A DNA stretch of 60,762 nt from the NCBI GenBank assembly GCA_946540735.1, contig CAMNIN010000016.1, positions 1 to 60,762 of the forward strand. The letters are read 5' to 3'. The notes beneath the pieces are model-generated. The model saw nothing but the letters and a program-made list of their open reading frames with translations, did not search any database and was not told the DNA's origin. Origin of the DNA: an uncultured Prevotellaceae bacterium. Lineage in GTDB: Bacteria > Bacteroidota > Bacteroidia > Bacteroidales > Bacteroidaceae. Position 1 is the stretch's first letter. The number at the start of each line of letters is the position of its first letter. Made by a program: the position numbers and the translations under genes. Of the stretch, positions 16,060 to 25,655 are shown one piece after another.

Positions 16060-17523
16060 ATGAATCAAGATCAAAAAGGAAGTAAAACTTACCTGTTTTC
16101 CATCGTGCTGGTGGCAGTCTTGGGTGGCTTGCTGTTCGGCTACGACACTGCTGTCATCTCTGGAGCGGAGAAAGGTCTCCAGGCCTTTTTCATGGAAGCC
16201 AAGGACTTCGCTTACACCGACGGCTGGCATGGTTTCACCTCTGCCTCGGCCCTTATCGGTTGCATCATCGGTTCGGCCCTCTCCGGTTTTCTGGCCACCA
16301 ACTTAGGCCGCAAGAAATCGCTCATCGTGGCAGGCCTGCTGTTCTTCATCTCTGCCTTAGGCAGCATGTATCCTGAGTTCTTGTTTTTCCAGCACGGCGT
16401 ACCTACTTACTCCCTGTTGATCATGTTCAATATCTACCGTGTCATCGGTGGAATCGGTGTGGGTTTGGCCTCAGCCATCTGCCCGATGTACATCGGTGAG
16501 GTAGCACCCTCCAATATCCGTGGCATGCTTGTGTCGTGGAACCAGTTTGCCATTATCTTCGGCCAGCTGGTGGTCTATTTCGTCAATTTCTTCATCCTGG
16601 GCGACCATATCCAGCCTCTTGTGGAGGAGATGGGCAAGGGAATCGCTGCCATCAATCCTGCCGCACAGTGGACCGTCACCACGGGTTGGCGTTATATGTT
16701 CGGTTCAGAGGCTGTTCCTGCGGGTCTCTTTGCCCTGTTGATCTGCTTCGTTCCTGAGACCCCGCGTTACCTGGTGAGTATCGGTCAGGACCAGAAGGCC
16801 ATGGGAGTGCTTTCGAAGATCAACGGTTCGTCTAAAGCCGTACAGATCCTTCAGGAAATCAAGGACACCATGTCGGTGAAGACGGAGAAGCTGATGACCT
16901 ACGGATTCATGTGTATTTTCATCGGTATTATGCTCAGCGTGTTCCAGCAGGCTGTCGGTATCAACGCCGTGCTTTACTATGCTCCCCGTATCTTCGGTGA
17001 TATGGGCATGGAGAACCCCATGGTGGTCACGGTCTTCATGGGCGTGGTTAATATTCTGTTCACCCTCGTTGCCATTTTCACTGTCGAGAAACTGGGCCGC
17101 AAGCCGTTGCTGATCTGGGGGTCTTTGGGCATGGCCTTGGGCGCCTTCGGTGTAGCTGTCACTTTCGGTCATGCAGGCATGGAGATGGTGACTGCAGCCA
17201 GCATCATGATCTATGCAGCCTCGTTTATGTTCTCTTGGGGTCCGATTACTTGGGTGCTCATCGCCGAGATATTCCCCAACACCATCCGTGGTGCAGCCGT
17301 GGCCATCGCCGTGGCTTTCCAGTGGATTTTCAACTTCATCGTGAGTTCCACCTTCGTGCCGATGTTCAATATGCATCTCACCGAGGGCGATGATTTCGGC
17401 CATTGGTTCACCTATGGGCTCTACGGCATCATCTGTGTGATCGCTGCCGTCTTCGTCTGGCGTTTGGTGCCCGAGACCAAAGGCAAGACTCTTGAGGATA
17501 TGAGCAAGCTCTGGAGAAAATAA
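16060..17523 (+). CDS. xylE: Sugar porter family MFS transporter, XylE-like
   Basis: A 487-residue, 12-helix proton-coupled sugar symporter. Family signatures are present: GGLLFGYDTAVISGA in helix 1, NLGRKKSL between helices 2 and 3, VPETPRYLVS before the central loop, QQAVGINAVLYYAPRIF in helix 7, and VPETKGKTLEDM at the C-terminus. The helix-7 QQ and helix-1 pattern and the length are those of the XylE group, which carries D-xylose; glucose or another monosaccharide cannot be excluded. It stands alone between a promoter and a terminator. It would complement the xylan cluster at 53838-58619 by importing free xylose. Confidence 0.85.
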   Translation: MNQDQKGSKTYLFSIVLVAVLGGLLFGYDTAVISGAEKGLQAFFMEAKDFAYTDGWHGFTSASALIGCIIGSALSGFLATNLGRKKSLIVAGLLFFISALGSMYPEFLFFQHGVPTYSLLIMFNIYRVIGGIGVGLASAICPMYIGEVAPSNIRGMLVSWNQFAIIFGQLVVYFVNFFILGDHIQPLVEEMGKGIAAINPAAQWTVTTGWRYMFGSEAVPAGLFALLICFVPETPRYLVSIGQDQKAMGVLSKINGSSKAVQILQEIKDTMSVKTEKLMTYGFMCIFIGIMLSVFQQAVGINAVLYYAPRIFGDMGMENPMVVTVFMGVVNILFTLVAIFTVEKLGRKPLLIWGSLGMALGAFGVAVTFGHAGMEMVTAASIMIYAASFMFSWGPITWVLIAEIFPNTIRGAAVAIAVAFQWIFNFIVSSTFVPMFNMHLTEGDDFGHWFTYGLYGIICVIAAVFVWRLVPETKGKTLEDMSKLWRK

Positions 17524-17548
17524 GCCAAGTCAGTAAGTATACATGGGA

Positions 17549-17575
17549 AAGCGGGGTCAGAGGCTCCGCTTTTCT
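17549..17575 (+). terminator. Probable intrinsic terminator after the sugar porter
   Basis: AAGCGG (17549-17554) pairs with CCGCTT (17566-17571) and is followed by TTTC. The stem is short with partial inner pairing, so strength is uncertain. Confidence 0.5.
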
Positions 17576-17673
17576 TGGCTTTCTCCGTCACTTGTGCTGT
17601 CCTGTTAGGTGTTGGGAAATCCTTGATTGTCATTTTTCGGAGGTCAAGGTTCCCTTATATGGATTTATTTTCG

Positions 17674-17681
17674 TAATTTTG
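17674..17681 (+). promoter_or_regulatory. Putative -7 element for metF
   Basis: TAATTTTG matches TAnnTTTG. Transcription would begin near 17686-17688, giving a leader of about 16 nt to the ATG at 17704, or none to the ATG at 17689. The -33 element is poor. There is no room for a SAM or folate riboswitch. Confidence 0.45.
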
Positions 17682-17703
17682 CATCCAAATGCACACGATT
17701 GAC

Positions 17704-18666
17704 ATGAGTCTGACAGAAATGCTTAACCAGCAGGATGGAGAGCGACATTTCTCCTTTGAAGTGCTGCCGCCCCTCAAGGGCAGCGGTACGGATGGTTTGT
17801 TTCAGACGATAGACAAACTCCGTGATTTCGGCCCGCAGTATATCAATATCACGACCCACCACAGTGAGTATGTGTACAAAGAGCTCGACAATGGCTTGCT
17901 GGAGCGTCATCGGGTGCGTCGCAGACCAGGCACCATAGCCATCGCGGCGGCCATCCAGCAGCGCTACGGTATACCCGTCATCCCCCATGTGATCTGCAGC
18001 GGCACGACTATAGAGAACATCGAGTATGAATTGCTCGATTTGCAGTTTCTCGGGATCAGCAATCTGCTTCTTCTCCGGGGCGACAAGGCCCGTGACGACA
18101 AATCGTTCACACCCATGCCCGGGGGGCATGCCCATACCACCGACCTGATCCGGCAAGTCGTCAGCTTTAACGAGGGCTATTTCGCTGATGGCACCCCCAT
18201 CAAACATCCGGGTACGCCCTTCAGCTTCGGTGTGGCTTGTTATCCGGAGAAGCATGAGGAGGCGCCCAATCTCGAGCAGGATATGGCTCACCTCAAGGCC
18301 AAGCAGGATCTGGGAGCTGGCTACGCTGTCACCCAGATGTTCTTCGATAATGAGAAATACTATCGTTTTGTGGAGCGTGCCCGTGAGATCGGTATCACCA
18401 TCCCCATCATTCCCGGCATCAAACCAGTGGCCAAAATGTCGCAGCTGACGATGGTGCCCAAGACGTTTCACTGCGACATTCCAGAGGCTCTGGCCTCGGA
18501 GATGAGCAAATGCCGGAGTGACGAGGAGGTGAGACAGTTGGGCATTGAGTGGACGACTTGCCAATGCCGTGACCTGTATGACCATGGCGTGAGAAACATC
18601 CATTTCTATACTGTTTCGGCAGTGGACTCCGTCAGGGAAGTGGCCTTGCGCCTGATGCGGCAGTGA
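17704..18666 (+). CDS. metF: Methylenetetrahydrofolate reductase
   Basis: FAD-dependent reductase converting 5,10-methylene-THF to 5-methyl-THF for methionine synthesis. TIM-barrel motifs include HFSFEVLPPLKG near the N-terminus (catalytic Glu in SFE), YINITTHHSEY, PVIPHVICSGTT, LLLLRGDKARD, GVACYPEKHEEAPN, and MFFDNEKYYRFVERAR toward the C-terminus. The length of 320 residues is normal for bacterial MetF. Three in-frame ATGs cluster at 17689, 17704 and 17719; 17704 gives the usual distance to the first strand and a short leader. It is followed at 22 bases by holB, with no functional link. Confidence 0.95.
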   Translation: MSLTEMLNQQDGERHFSFEVLPPLKGSGTDGLFQTIDKLRDFGPQYINITTHHSEYVYKELDNGLLERHRVRRRPGTIAIAAAIQQRYGIPVIPHVICSGTTIENIEYELLDLQFLGISNLLLLRGDKARDDKSFTPMPGGHAHTTDLIRQVVSFNEGYFADGTPIKHPGTPFSFGVACYPEKHEEAPNLEQDMAHLKAKQDLGAGYAVTQMFFDNEKYYRFVERAREIGITIPIIPGIKPVAKMSQLTMVPKTFHCDIPEALASEMSKCRSDEEVRQLGIEWTTCQCRDLYDHGVRNIHFYTVSAVDSVREVALRLMRQ

Positions 18667-18688
18667 CGAGACATAGGGAGAGGAGCGT

Positions 18689-19828
18689 ATGAGATTCGAC
18701 GAAGTCATCGGACAAGAAGAGGCCAAACAGCGTTTGAGGAAACTGGTCGAGGAAGACCGGGTGCCTCATGCCATGTTGTTCACGGGGCCGCAGGGCAGCG
18801 GGAAGATGGCTTTGGCCTTGGCCTTCGCCTCCTATCTGTTGTGTGCCCACCGGCATGACGGCGACAGTTGCGGTGCGTGTCCTCAGTGTGCCATGCTCCG
18901 CAAGTGGGCTCATCCCGACCTTCATTTCAGCTATCCTGTCATCAAGCCCAGCAAATCTTCGGCCGATTACAAACCCGTCAGCGATGACTTTATCCGGGAA
19001 TGGCATGACCTGTTGGCAGAAGGCCCCTATTTCACGATAGAGCAATGGCTCGACAAGATGAGAGCGGAGAGCCAGCAGGCTATCATGACCGTCAAGGAAG
19101 CCGACGAACTGACACACAAACTGAGCCTGAGGTCCAGTCAGGGCGGCTATAAGGTGGCTCTGGTGTGGCTTCCGGAGCGCATGCATGAGAGTACGGCCAA
19201 CAAACTGCTCAAACTCATCGAGGAACCGCCTTCGCAGACTGTTTTCCTCCTGGTGAGCGAGAACCCCGAGGCTTTGTTGGAGACCATCAGAAGCCGCACA
19301 CAGTTGTTCACCGTCTTCCGTATAGATACCGCTGCCATCCAGCAGGCTTTGGTCGGACGTAGGGGTATTGACGAGGAGGCGGCACACCGCATCGCCCGTA
19401 TCTGCGAGGGAAATTGGCTCAAGGCCATCGACGCACTCGATGCCGAAAGCGAGAGCCGTGTCTTCCTCAACGATTTCATGCAGATGACCCGCATGTCGTT
19501 CATGCGCAATGTGGGTGGAATGGCCCAGTGGAGCGGCGTGGTGGCGAAATATGGCCGTGAGAAACAGAAACGCATGCTCACCTATTTCCTCAGGATGGTG
19601 CGCGAGAGTTTCGTCTTCAATTTCCACCAACCTGAACTCACATACATGACCATAGAGGAAGAGAATTTTGTCAAGAGGTTTGCTCCTTATGTCAATGAGC
19701 TCAATGTGGTGGAACTGTCGGAATTGATGACCAAGGCTATCTTCGATGTTGGGCGCAATGCCAATGCCAGAATGGTGTTTTTCGATGTGGCCCTCCAGTC
19801 GACGGTCTTGCTCCGAAGAAAAGAATAA
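18689..19828 (+). CDS. holB: DNA polymerase III delta' subunit
   Basis: A 379-residue AAA+ clamp-loader subunit. It starts with the RFDEVIGQEEAKQRL motif, has a P-loop-like GPQGSGKM (about 31-38), a zinc module with four cysteines (C-x8-CGACPQC, about 51-66) and the sensor region LKLIEEPPSQTVFLL (about 173-187) with SENPEALLETIRSRTQ following. The residue after the P-loop lysine is Met rather than Ser/Thr, so ATP hydrolysis by this subunit is doubtful, as is known for delta' subunits. Clustering with ricT and gldH is common in Bacteroidota as I recall. Confidence 0.92.
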   Translation: MRFDEVIGQEEAKQRLRKLVEEDRVPHAMLFTGPQGSGKMALALAFASYLLCAHRHDGDSCGACPQCAMLRKWAHPDLHFSYPVIKPSKSSADYKPVSDDFIREWHDLLAEGPYFTIEQWLDKMRAESQQAIMTVKEADELTHKLSLRSSQGGYKVALVWLPERMHESTANKLLKLIEEPPSQTVFLLVSENPEALLETIRSRTQLFTVFRIDTAAIQQALVGRRGIDEEAAHRIARICEGNWLKAIDALDAESESRVFLNDFMQMTRMSFMRNVGGMAQWSGVVAKYGREKQKRMLTYFLRMVRESFVFNFHQPELTYMTIEEENFVKRFAPYVNELNVVELSELMTKAIFDVGRNANARMVFFDVALQSTVLLRRKE

Positions 19829-19878
19829 ATTCACGCCTTGTCTCATTGACGGGCGAACAATAGATAAAAAGCAGAAAG

Positions 19879-21249
19879 ATGGACTACAAGAATATGAAAT
19901 TCAAGATAAGCGCCGGTTGTGACAGAGGGCTTTGCCGGGGCGGCGTCGGCCGTCAGGACAAACAGCTCAATACCTACGACTGGTTGGCTGACATCCCTGG
20001 CAACGCCAGTAATACCGACCTTGTGGAAGTGCAGTTCAAGAACACACGTAAGGGCTACTATCACAATGTCAATAATCTCGATCTCCGCAAAGGTGATATC
20101 GTGGCCGTGGAAGCCAATCCTGGTCATGACATCGGTGTGGTCACCCTCACTGGCGAATTGGTGAAACTCCAGATCAAGAAAGCCAACCTGAAATCTGCCG
20201 ACGACATCAAGCGTATCTACCGGATTGCCAAGCCCGTGGACCTCGACAAATATGAGGAAGCCAAGAGCCGTGAGCATGCGACGATGATCCAGAGCCGCCA
20301 GATCGCCAAGGACCTGGGGCTCGACATGAAAATCGGTGATGTGGAATACCAAGGCGACGGCAACAAGGCCATTTTCTATTATATCGCCGATGAGCGGGTG
20401 GATTTCCGCCAACTGATCAAAGTGCTCGCCGAGACGTTCCATGTGAGAATCGAGATGAAGCAGATCGGTGCGCGGCAAGAGGCCGGACGCATCGGAGGAA
20501 CAGGACCTTGTGGACGTGAGTTGTGCTGCGCCACATGGATGAAGAATTTCATCAGTGTGAGCACCACAGCAGCCCGTTTCCAGGATATCTCCCTTAATCC
20601 TCAGAAACTGGCCGGCATGTGTGCCAAACTCAAATGCTGCCTCAACTATGAGGTGGATGATTATATGGAGGCCAGCCGTCGTCTGCCAGCCAAGGACGTC
20701 ATCCTGCAGACACAAGATGCCGACTATTTCATGTTCAAGACCGACATCCTCGCCGGACTGATCACTTATTCTACCGACAAGCGGACGGCTGCCAATCTGG
20801 AGACCATCACCGCTGAGCGCGCTCATGAGATCATCGAACTCAATAAGCAAGGGGAGAAACCTCTCTCTCTGCAAGAGGATGGTCAGCAGCAGAGCGACAA
20901 TAAGCCCAAGGACCTGCTTGAGGATGATATCACCCGCTTCGACAAGAGCAAGAAAAAGAAAAAGCGTAAGAGCAAGCCTGCTGCTGCCAAAGACAATAAG
21001 CCTGCTGCTGCCGAACAGGGTAATGGCGGACAGAATACGGATAAATCACAGGCGGCTGAACCTCAGACTGAGAAACGTGAATCCGGTCAGAAGACTGGCC
21101 GTCAGCCTCAGCAGGGCAAGGAAGACAAAGGTGAACGCCCGCAGGCCAACCGCCGTGGTCCGCGCAAGCCAAGGCCGCCACGGCCCCGTGGCGGGGAACA
21201 AAAAGCCGGTCCGGAAAATGCACCTGCCAAACCTCAGGGACAACAATAG
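19879..21249 (+). CDS. ricT: PSP1-domain protein, RicT/YaaT-like
   Basis: A 456-residue protein with the conserved PSP1 core in the first 300 residues: a cysteine-containing CDRGLCRGG start, DLVEVQFKNTRKGYY, GRIGGTGPCGRELCCATWMK (about 204-223) and AGMCAKLKCCLNYE (about 250-263). In Bacillus subtilis the homologue RicT (YaaT) belongs to the RicA-RicF-RicT complex, which carries Fe-S clusters and modulates RNase Y-dependent mRNA maturation. The role in Bacteroidota is not established. The last 125 residues form a disordered, Lys/Arg/Pro/Gln-rich tail with an internal repeat (KPAAAKDNKPAAAE), likely to bind nucleic acid. GldH follows after six bases. Confidence 0.88.
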   Translation: MDYKNMKFKISAGCDRGLCRGGVGRQDKQLNTYDWLADIPGNASNTDLVEVQFKNTRKGYYHNVNNLDLRKGDIVAVEANPGHDIGVVTLTGELVKLQIKKANLKSADDIKRIYRIAKPVDLDKYEEAKSREHATMIQSRQIAKDLGLDMKIGDVEYQGDGNKAIFYYIADERVDFRQLIKVLAETFHVRIEMKQIGARQEAGRIGGTGPCGRELCCATWMKNFISVSTTAARFQDISLNPQKLAGMCAKLKCCLNYEVDDYMEASRRLPAKDVILQTQDADYFMFKTDILAGLITYSTDKRTAANLETITAERAHEIIELNKQGEKPLSLQEDGQQQSDNKPKDLLEDDITRFDKSKKKKKRKSKPAAAKDNKPAAAEQGNGGQNTDKSQAAEPQTEKRESGQKTGRQPQQGKEDKGERPQANRRGPRKPRPPRPRGGEQKAGPENAPAKPQGQQ

Positions 21250-21255
21250 TCTGAT

Positions 21256-21759
21256 ATGACGGGCAGGCCACATATCAAACCGCTCATAGCAGCCGTCGCA
21301 TGTCTTGCGACGGCGACTTTTATGTCATGCTATCAGAATACCGCCTTCTTCAGGTATTTGCCTGTCAATGTGAAGGGGTGGGAGAAGGCTGACCGTTTGG
21401 AATTCTGTGTCCCCTCGGTGACGGCCGGAGGCTATTACGTCGAAGAAATCGGTGTGAGGACATGCCGGGATTATCCTTACCGACAGTTGAGCCTCTGTAT
21501 TCAGCAGAAGGTGATCTCCACTACAGGCCAGCAGACGGCGAGAGAGAAGAAAGACACCATTGTGGTGGATGTTTACGACGAGGAAGGACGTGTGGAAGGG
21601 CGTGGCATCAACCTGAAACAGCATCTGGTCCCCTTTAAGAGCCTGAAATTAAATCCGGGTGACTCCATCGTGATGCATATCAGCCACGCTATGCAGCGCC
21701 TGTCGGTTGAGGGTATCTCAGATGTGGGGGTGAAAGTGACCCGTCAGTATGCTGATTGA
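21256..21759 (+). CDS. gldH: Gliding-motility-type lipoprotein GldH
   Basis: A 167-residue lipoprotein with lipobox FMSC (Cys about 25) and the GldH-family pattern: AFFRYLPVNVKGWEKADRLE near the start and beta strands through YRQLSLCIQ. It ends in VKVTRQY. GldH was found as a gliding gene in Flavobacterium johnsoniae but is kept in non-gliding Bacteroidota, where its role is unclear. It overlaps no gene; only six bases separate it from ricT. It ends the plus-strand block and converges on rodA. Confidence 0.88.
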   Translation: MTGRPHIKPLIAAVACLATATFMSCYQNTAFFRYLPVNVKGWEKADRLEFCVPSVTAGGYYVEEIGVRTCRDYPYRQLSLCIQQKVISTTGQQTAREKKDTIVVDVYDEEGRVEGRGINLKQHLVPFKSLKLNPGDSIVMHISHAMQRLSVEGISDVGVKVTRQYAD

Positions 21760-21788
21760 AAGCATCGCCGCCTTGCCCGGACGGTGAA

Positions 21789-23258
21789 TCATGTGCGGAT
21801 CAGATTGCGGCTGGCATCTATCCTCAGGAAAATGAACAGCAGGATGGTGAATCCCCATAGCGAACTACCTCCGTAGCTGAAGAAAGGCAGGGGAATGCCG
21901 ATCACGGGGGTCAGTCCGAGAACCATGCCTACATTGATGAAGACATGGAATAAGAAAATGCTGAGAACACAGTAGCCATAGACCCTGCCAAATTTGAAGG
22001 GTTGCCGTTCCGCCAGTACGATTAGCCGCAGGATCAAGGCCAGGAAGAGCAGCAGCACCCCCGCTGATCCTACGAACCCCTCTTCCTCACCCACTGTGCA
22101 GAAGATGAAGTCCGTGTCTTGCTCTGGCACGAATTTCAACTTCGTCTGGGTGCCGTTGAGGAATCCCTTGCCCTTCAGACCACCAGAGCCAATGGCGATC
22201 TCACTTTGGTGGACATTGTATCCAGCATTGGCGATGTCGTCGTCAAGGCCCAGCAGCACATTGATGCGCTGCCGCTGGTAATCCTCCATCACATTGTTGA
22301 GCATGATGCTGGCCGAATAGAAGAAAATGATCGACCCAAGCGAGAAGAGTGCGATGTAGAGATAATTGCCCGTTCTCGAACTCAGCCCTTGATAGATGAG
22401 ATACCCGATGAGTGCAGCACACACCAGCAGTTGCACCCATACGATGTCGAAAGGTATCACGTATTCGGAGAACAGGAGAAACAATAACGTCACGCCTACG
22501 GTGAACCCTCCCAGTTGCAGCGCTTTCCGCTTGTTCTCACAATAGACATACACCATTCCGGCCGAGAACAGTTGGATGAGCAGCAGCACGATAAATTTTC
22601 CAAGGGATGTCGGAGTATCCCACAAGGCGATTTGCTCATAACGTATACCCAGGACAAAATACACCACCATGGCGACCCCTGTGAACAGGATGCTCCCCGG
22701 CATCCCCTCACGGTAGAACATCAGGAAGAATGCCAGATAGACGAGTGCCGAACCCGTCTCATGCTGCATGACAATACAGCCCATCGGTACAATGACGATG
22801 GCACAGGAGAGCAGGAAATCGCTCATGCGATGGATGTTGAAGCCGTAGGTGCTCATAAACTTGCTGATAGCCAGTGCAGTGGCGAATTTCGCAAATTCAG
22901 CCGGCTGCACACGGATGGGGCCAAGTACCAGCCACGACCGCGATCCCTTGATGGTCACAGGATTGAAAATAGTGGCGAAGAGCAACAAGACCATGAAACC
23001 ATACAAGGCGTAAGCCAGCATGTCGTAGTAGCGGTCATCGAGCATCAGGATCACAAAACCCAGACAGATCGATGTGCCTATCCATACCAGCTGCATGCCT
23101 GAGCGTGTCGATAGACTGAGGATGTCAGGCTCACTGAAGGAATAGCTGGCACCGCACACACTCATCCAGCCGAGTGCGAGCAGCGCGACGTATATGGCCA
23201 TTGTCCAATAGTCCAATGACCTCAATACTCCGGGTTGTCTATCTGTCCTTTGCTCCAT
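21789..23258 (-). CDS. rodA: Rod-shape SEDS glycosyltransferase RodA
   Basis: A 489-residue SEDS-family peptidoglycan polymerase with about ten membrane helices. Diagnostic segments are RSWLVLGPIRVQPAEFAK (about 121-138), MQHETGSALVYLAFFLMFYR (about 170-189), FLNGTQTKLKFVPEQDTDFI (about 374-393) and TPVIGIPLPFFSYGGSS (about 451-467). It polymerises lipid II glycan strands with its partner PBP2. Its start overlaps the 3' end of mrdA by 20 bp, implying translational coupling. The loop region in the middle is longer than in Escherichia coli RodA (370 residues), as is usual in Bacteroidota. Confidence 0.94.
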   Translation of the reverse strand: MEQRTDRQPGVLRSLDYWTMAIYVALLALGWMSVCGASYSFSEPDILSLSTRSGMQLVWIGTSICLGFVILMLDDRYYDMLAYALYGFMVLLLFATIFNPVTIKGSRSWLVLGPIRVQPAEFAKFATALAISKFMSTYGFNIHRMSDFLLSCAIVIVPMGCIVMQHETGSALVYLAFFLMFYREGMPGSILFTGVAMVVYFVLGIRYEQIALWDTPTSLGKFIVLLLIQLFSAGMVYVYCENKRKALQLGGFTVGVTLLFLLFSEYVIPFDIVWVQLLVCAALIGYLIYQGLSSRTGNYLYIALFSLGSIIFFYSASIMLNNVMEDYQRQRINVLLGLDDDIANAGYNVHQSEIAIGSGGLKGKGFLNGTQTKLKFVPEQDTDFIFCTVGEEEGFVGSAGVLLLFLALILRLIVLAERQPFKFGRVYGYCVLSIFLFHVFINVGMVLGLTPVIGIPLPFFSYGGSSLWGFTILLFIFLRIDASRNLIRT

Positions 23259-25089
23259 ATTTCAGGTGTTGACTCTGTATTCTTGCTGCCTGTCGTTTCG
23301 AACCCTCCGACAGTTCTCCTTTGATGTATTGCTCCATCATCAGCGAACCGATCGGTACGCCGAAGGTTGCGCCGAAACCACCGTTCTCCACATAGACGGC
23401 GATGGCGATCTTGGGGTCATTCATGGGGGCGAACCCCATGAAAGCCGAGTGGTCCCTTCCACGGTTCTGTGCCGTACCAGTCTTGCCGCAGACCTCATAG
23501 TCACGGCGGTTGGCACTGCGGCAGGTTCCTCCGGTCACGGCCCTGCGCATGCCCCTGACCACCAGGTTGTAGGCGTTGCGTGAGGCCATGGTGTAGCGCT
23601 TTTTGGTGTAAAGCGTGTCGAGCGGTTGTCCCTCGATTTCTCTCACCACGTGAGGTGTGATGAACCAGCCCCTGTTGGCGATGGTGGCGCCGAGGTTAGC
23701 GATTTGCAGCGGTGTCAGCGTCACCTCGCCCTGTCCGATGGCGATACTGATCACGCCGAGTGCATTCCAGTTGCGCTTGAAAGCCTTGTCGTAGAAGGTT
23801 GCGTTGGGTATCATGCCGCGTTTCTCTCCCGGCAGGTCGACTCCGAGCTTGTAGCCGAATCCCATACTCACCATATAGTCGCGCCAGGTGTCCATCGCAT
23901 TCTGCAGCGTGCCGTATTTCTCTTTTTTGTTGAGCATGTAGTAGAGGCCCCAGCAGAAGAATCCGTTGCATGACGTGCCGATGGCTGGTATCAGGTTGAG
24001 CGGCGACCCATGGCCGTGGCATCCCACCCTCATGCCCCTGGTGACAAATCCTCTGTGGCAAGGATACATCGTGGTGGAGTCGATGATGCCCTCGGTGAGG
24101 AATGTAAGTGCCTGACTGGTCTTGAAGGTGGAACCGGGAGGATATTGTCCCATGATGGCACGGTTGAGAAGCGGCTTGAGCGGGTCTTTGGCCAGCAGCT
24201 GGTGGTTTTTGCCGCGTTGGCGGCCGATCATCATCCTCGGATCATAAGAGGGCGACGATACCATGCAGAGCACCTCGCCTGTCGACGGTTCTATCGCCAC
24301 GATACTGCCGAGTTTGCCCTCCATCAGCCGCTCGCCGAGCTTTTGCAGTTCGATGTCAATTCCCAGGGTCAGTGCTTTTCCCGGCACGGGTTTCGTGTTC
24401 AGTTCCCCATTGTGGTAACTGCCCTGGATGCGGCCGAGTTTGTCGCGGAGAAGGATCTGCACTCCTTTGGTGCCGCGGAGCTCTTTCTCATACGAGCGTT
24501 CGATGCCGATTTTCCCGATATAGTCACCTGGCTGGTAGTATTTGTCTTCTTCGATGTCGCTGGGTGAGACTTCAGCCACGTCGCCGAGCAGGAGGGCGGC
24601 ATTGGGATATTCGTATTGCCGGATGCTTCGCCTTTGGATATAAAAGCCAGGAAACTTATAGGCTTTCTCTTGGAAGACGCTGAACTCCTGGTCCGAAAGT
24701 TGCGTCATGAAGAGCTGCTGGGTAAATCTCGAGTAGCCTGGGTTCTTGCTCCTGTCCTGGATGTCGTGCATGCGCTTGATGAAGTACTCCCGGGTGATGT
24801 TGAGGGCCTTGCACAGTTCCAGCGTGTCGAGCCTTGACCGTTGTTCGTTGACGATGACCATGATGTCGTACGACGGTTGGTTGTATACCAGGAGTTTCCC
24901 GTTGCGGTCGGAGATGATGCCGCGGGAGGGAAACTCAATTTTCTTAAGGAAGGCGTTGCTGTCAGCGTTTTTCTTGTAGTCGTCGCTCATGATCTGGAGC
25001 GTGAACAGACGGATGATGTAGATGGTCACAATCGCTATGGCCACCCCAGCAACGACATATTGCCGTTTTTCAAGTTCATAATCCTTCAT
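23239..25089 (-). CDS. mrdA: Penicillin-binding protein 2
   Basis: A 616-residue class B transpeptidase of the elongasome. One N-terminal membrane helix (about 10-30) precedes the dimerisation domain (SRGIISDRNGKLLVYNQPSY at about 55-74). The transpeptidase domain has catalytic Ser-x-x-Lys in PPGSTFKTSQAL (about 316-327), an SxN-like motif near GTSCNGFF, and KTG in CGKTGTAQNRG (about 534-544). It works with RodA encoded immediately downstream. The gene sits 55 bases after mreD in a purH-mreBCD-mrdA-rodA order. Confidence 0.95.
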   Translation of the reverse strand: MKDYELEKRQYVVAGVAIAIVTIYIIRLFTLQIMSDDYKKNADSNAFLKKIEFPSRGIISDRNGKLLVYNQPSYDIMVIVNEQRSRLDTLELCKALNITREYFIKRMHDIQDRSKNPGYSRFTQQLFMTQLSDQEFSVFQEKAYKFPGFYIQRRSIRQYEYPNAALLLGDVAEVSPSDIEEDKYYQPGDYIGKIGIERSYEKELRGTKGVQILLRDKLGRIQGSYHNGELNTKPVPGKALTLGIDIELQKLGERLMEGKLGSIVAIEPSTGEVLCMVSSPSYDPRMMIGRQRGKNHQLLAKDPLKPLLNRAIMGQYPPGSTFKTSQALTFLTEGIIDSTTMYPCHRGFVTRGMRVGCHGHGSPLNLIPAIGTSCNGFFCWGLYYMLNKKEKYGTLQNAMDTWRDYMVSMGFGYKLGVDLPGEKRGMIPNATFYDKAFKRNWNALGVISIAIGQGEVTLTPLQIANLGATIANRGWFITPHVVREIEGQPLDTLYTKKRYTMASRNAYNLVVRGMRRAVTGGTCRSANRRDYEVCGKTGTAQNRGRDHSAFMGFAPMNDPKIAIAVYVENGGFGATFGVPIGSLMMEQYIKGELSEGSKRQAARIQSQHLKYGAKDR

Positions 25090-25144
25090 GTCACTATTCC
25101 AATCAATCTTTTAGGGTGGGAGCCGGATGCTCCCAGGGCCTTTT

Positions 25145-25651
25145 TCAGGCTTTTTTGTGAATCAGTCTGTCGACTGCCAGAATCAGAGCTACAGTAAGTA
25201 TCGTACTTCCCACGACGCATTCCAGCCATTTCAGACCGTTGAGGAAATTCAGCATCTCCAGGGTGAAGAAAACCACACAGAAGAGCGTCACCATCACGAT
25301 CGTGTAGTTGATGAAAGGTTTGGTGCCTATCGTTGACATCGAGGGGATGAGTTCCTCATCTCCCTCTCGGGTGATGAACAGATCGAGGAGGTAGGGCTGC
25401 ACCATAGCGCTCAGCGTCATGGTGGCAGCGTTCACGCCAGGTGTGTTGGAGAACGTGTCGAGTAGCAAGCCAAGGGCGAAAGCCCACACCATCATGGCCC
25501 ATTTGGCCATGCCTTTCTTCATGGAGATCACGAAATAGACATACAGCATGGGCATCGCGCATCCAAAGAGTTGGCAATGGTTGAGCACGAACACCTGCAA
25601 GACGCACAGGATGATGAAGAGCAGCGGTAGTCTGAACAAGTCGTGATTCAT
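25145..25651 (-). CDS. mreD: Rod-shape-determining protein MreD
   Basis: A 168-residue integral membrane protein with five or six predicted helices, poorly conserved in sequence but recognised by size, hydrophobicity and position between mreC and mrdA. The start MNHDLFRLPLLFIILCVLQV is four bases from the mreC stop; a longer reading (to 25786) would overlap mreC and adds non-hydrophobic, unrelated residues. It ends in a Lys-rich tail (HKKA). Confidence 0.88.
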   Translation of the reverse strand: MNHDLFRLPLLFIILCVLQVFVLNHCQLFGCAMPMLYVYFVISMKKGMAKWAMMVWAFALGLLLDTFSNTPGVNAATMTLSAMVQPYLLDLFITREGDEELIPSMSTIGTKPFINYTIVMVTLFCVVFFTLEMLNFLNGLKWLECVVGSTILTVALILAVDRLIHKKA

Positions 25652-25655
25652 GATC

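Noticed and set aside
17665..17703. SAM riboswitch upstream of metF.
   Set aside because: The promoter leaves at most about 16 bases of leader, too little for any known SAM riboswitch.
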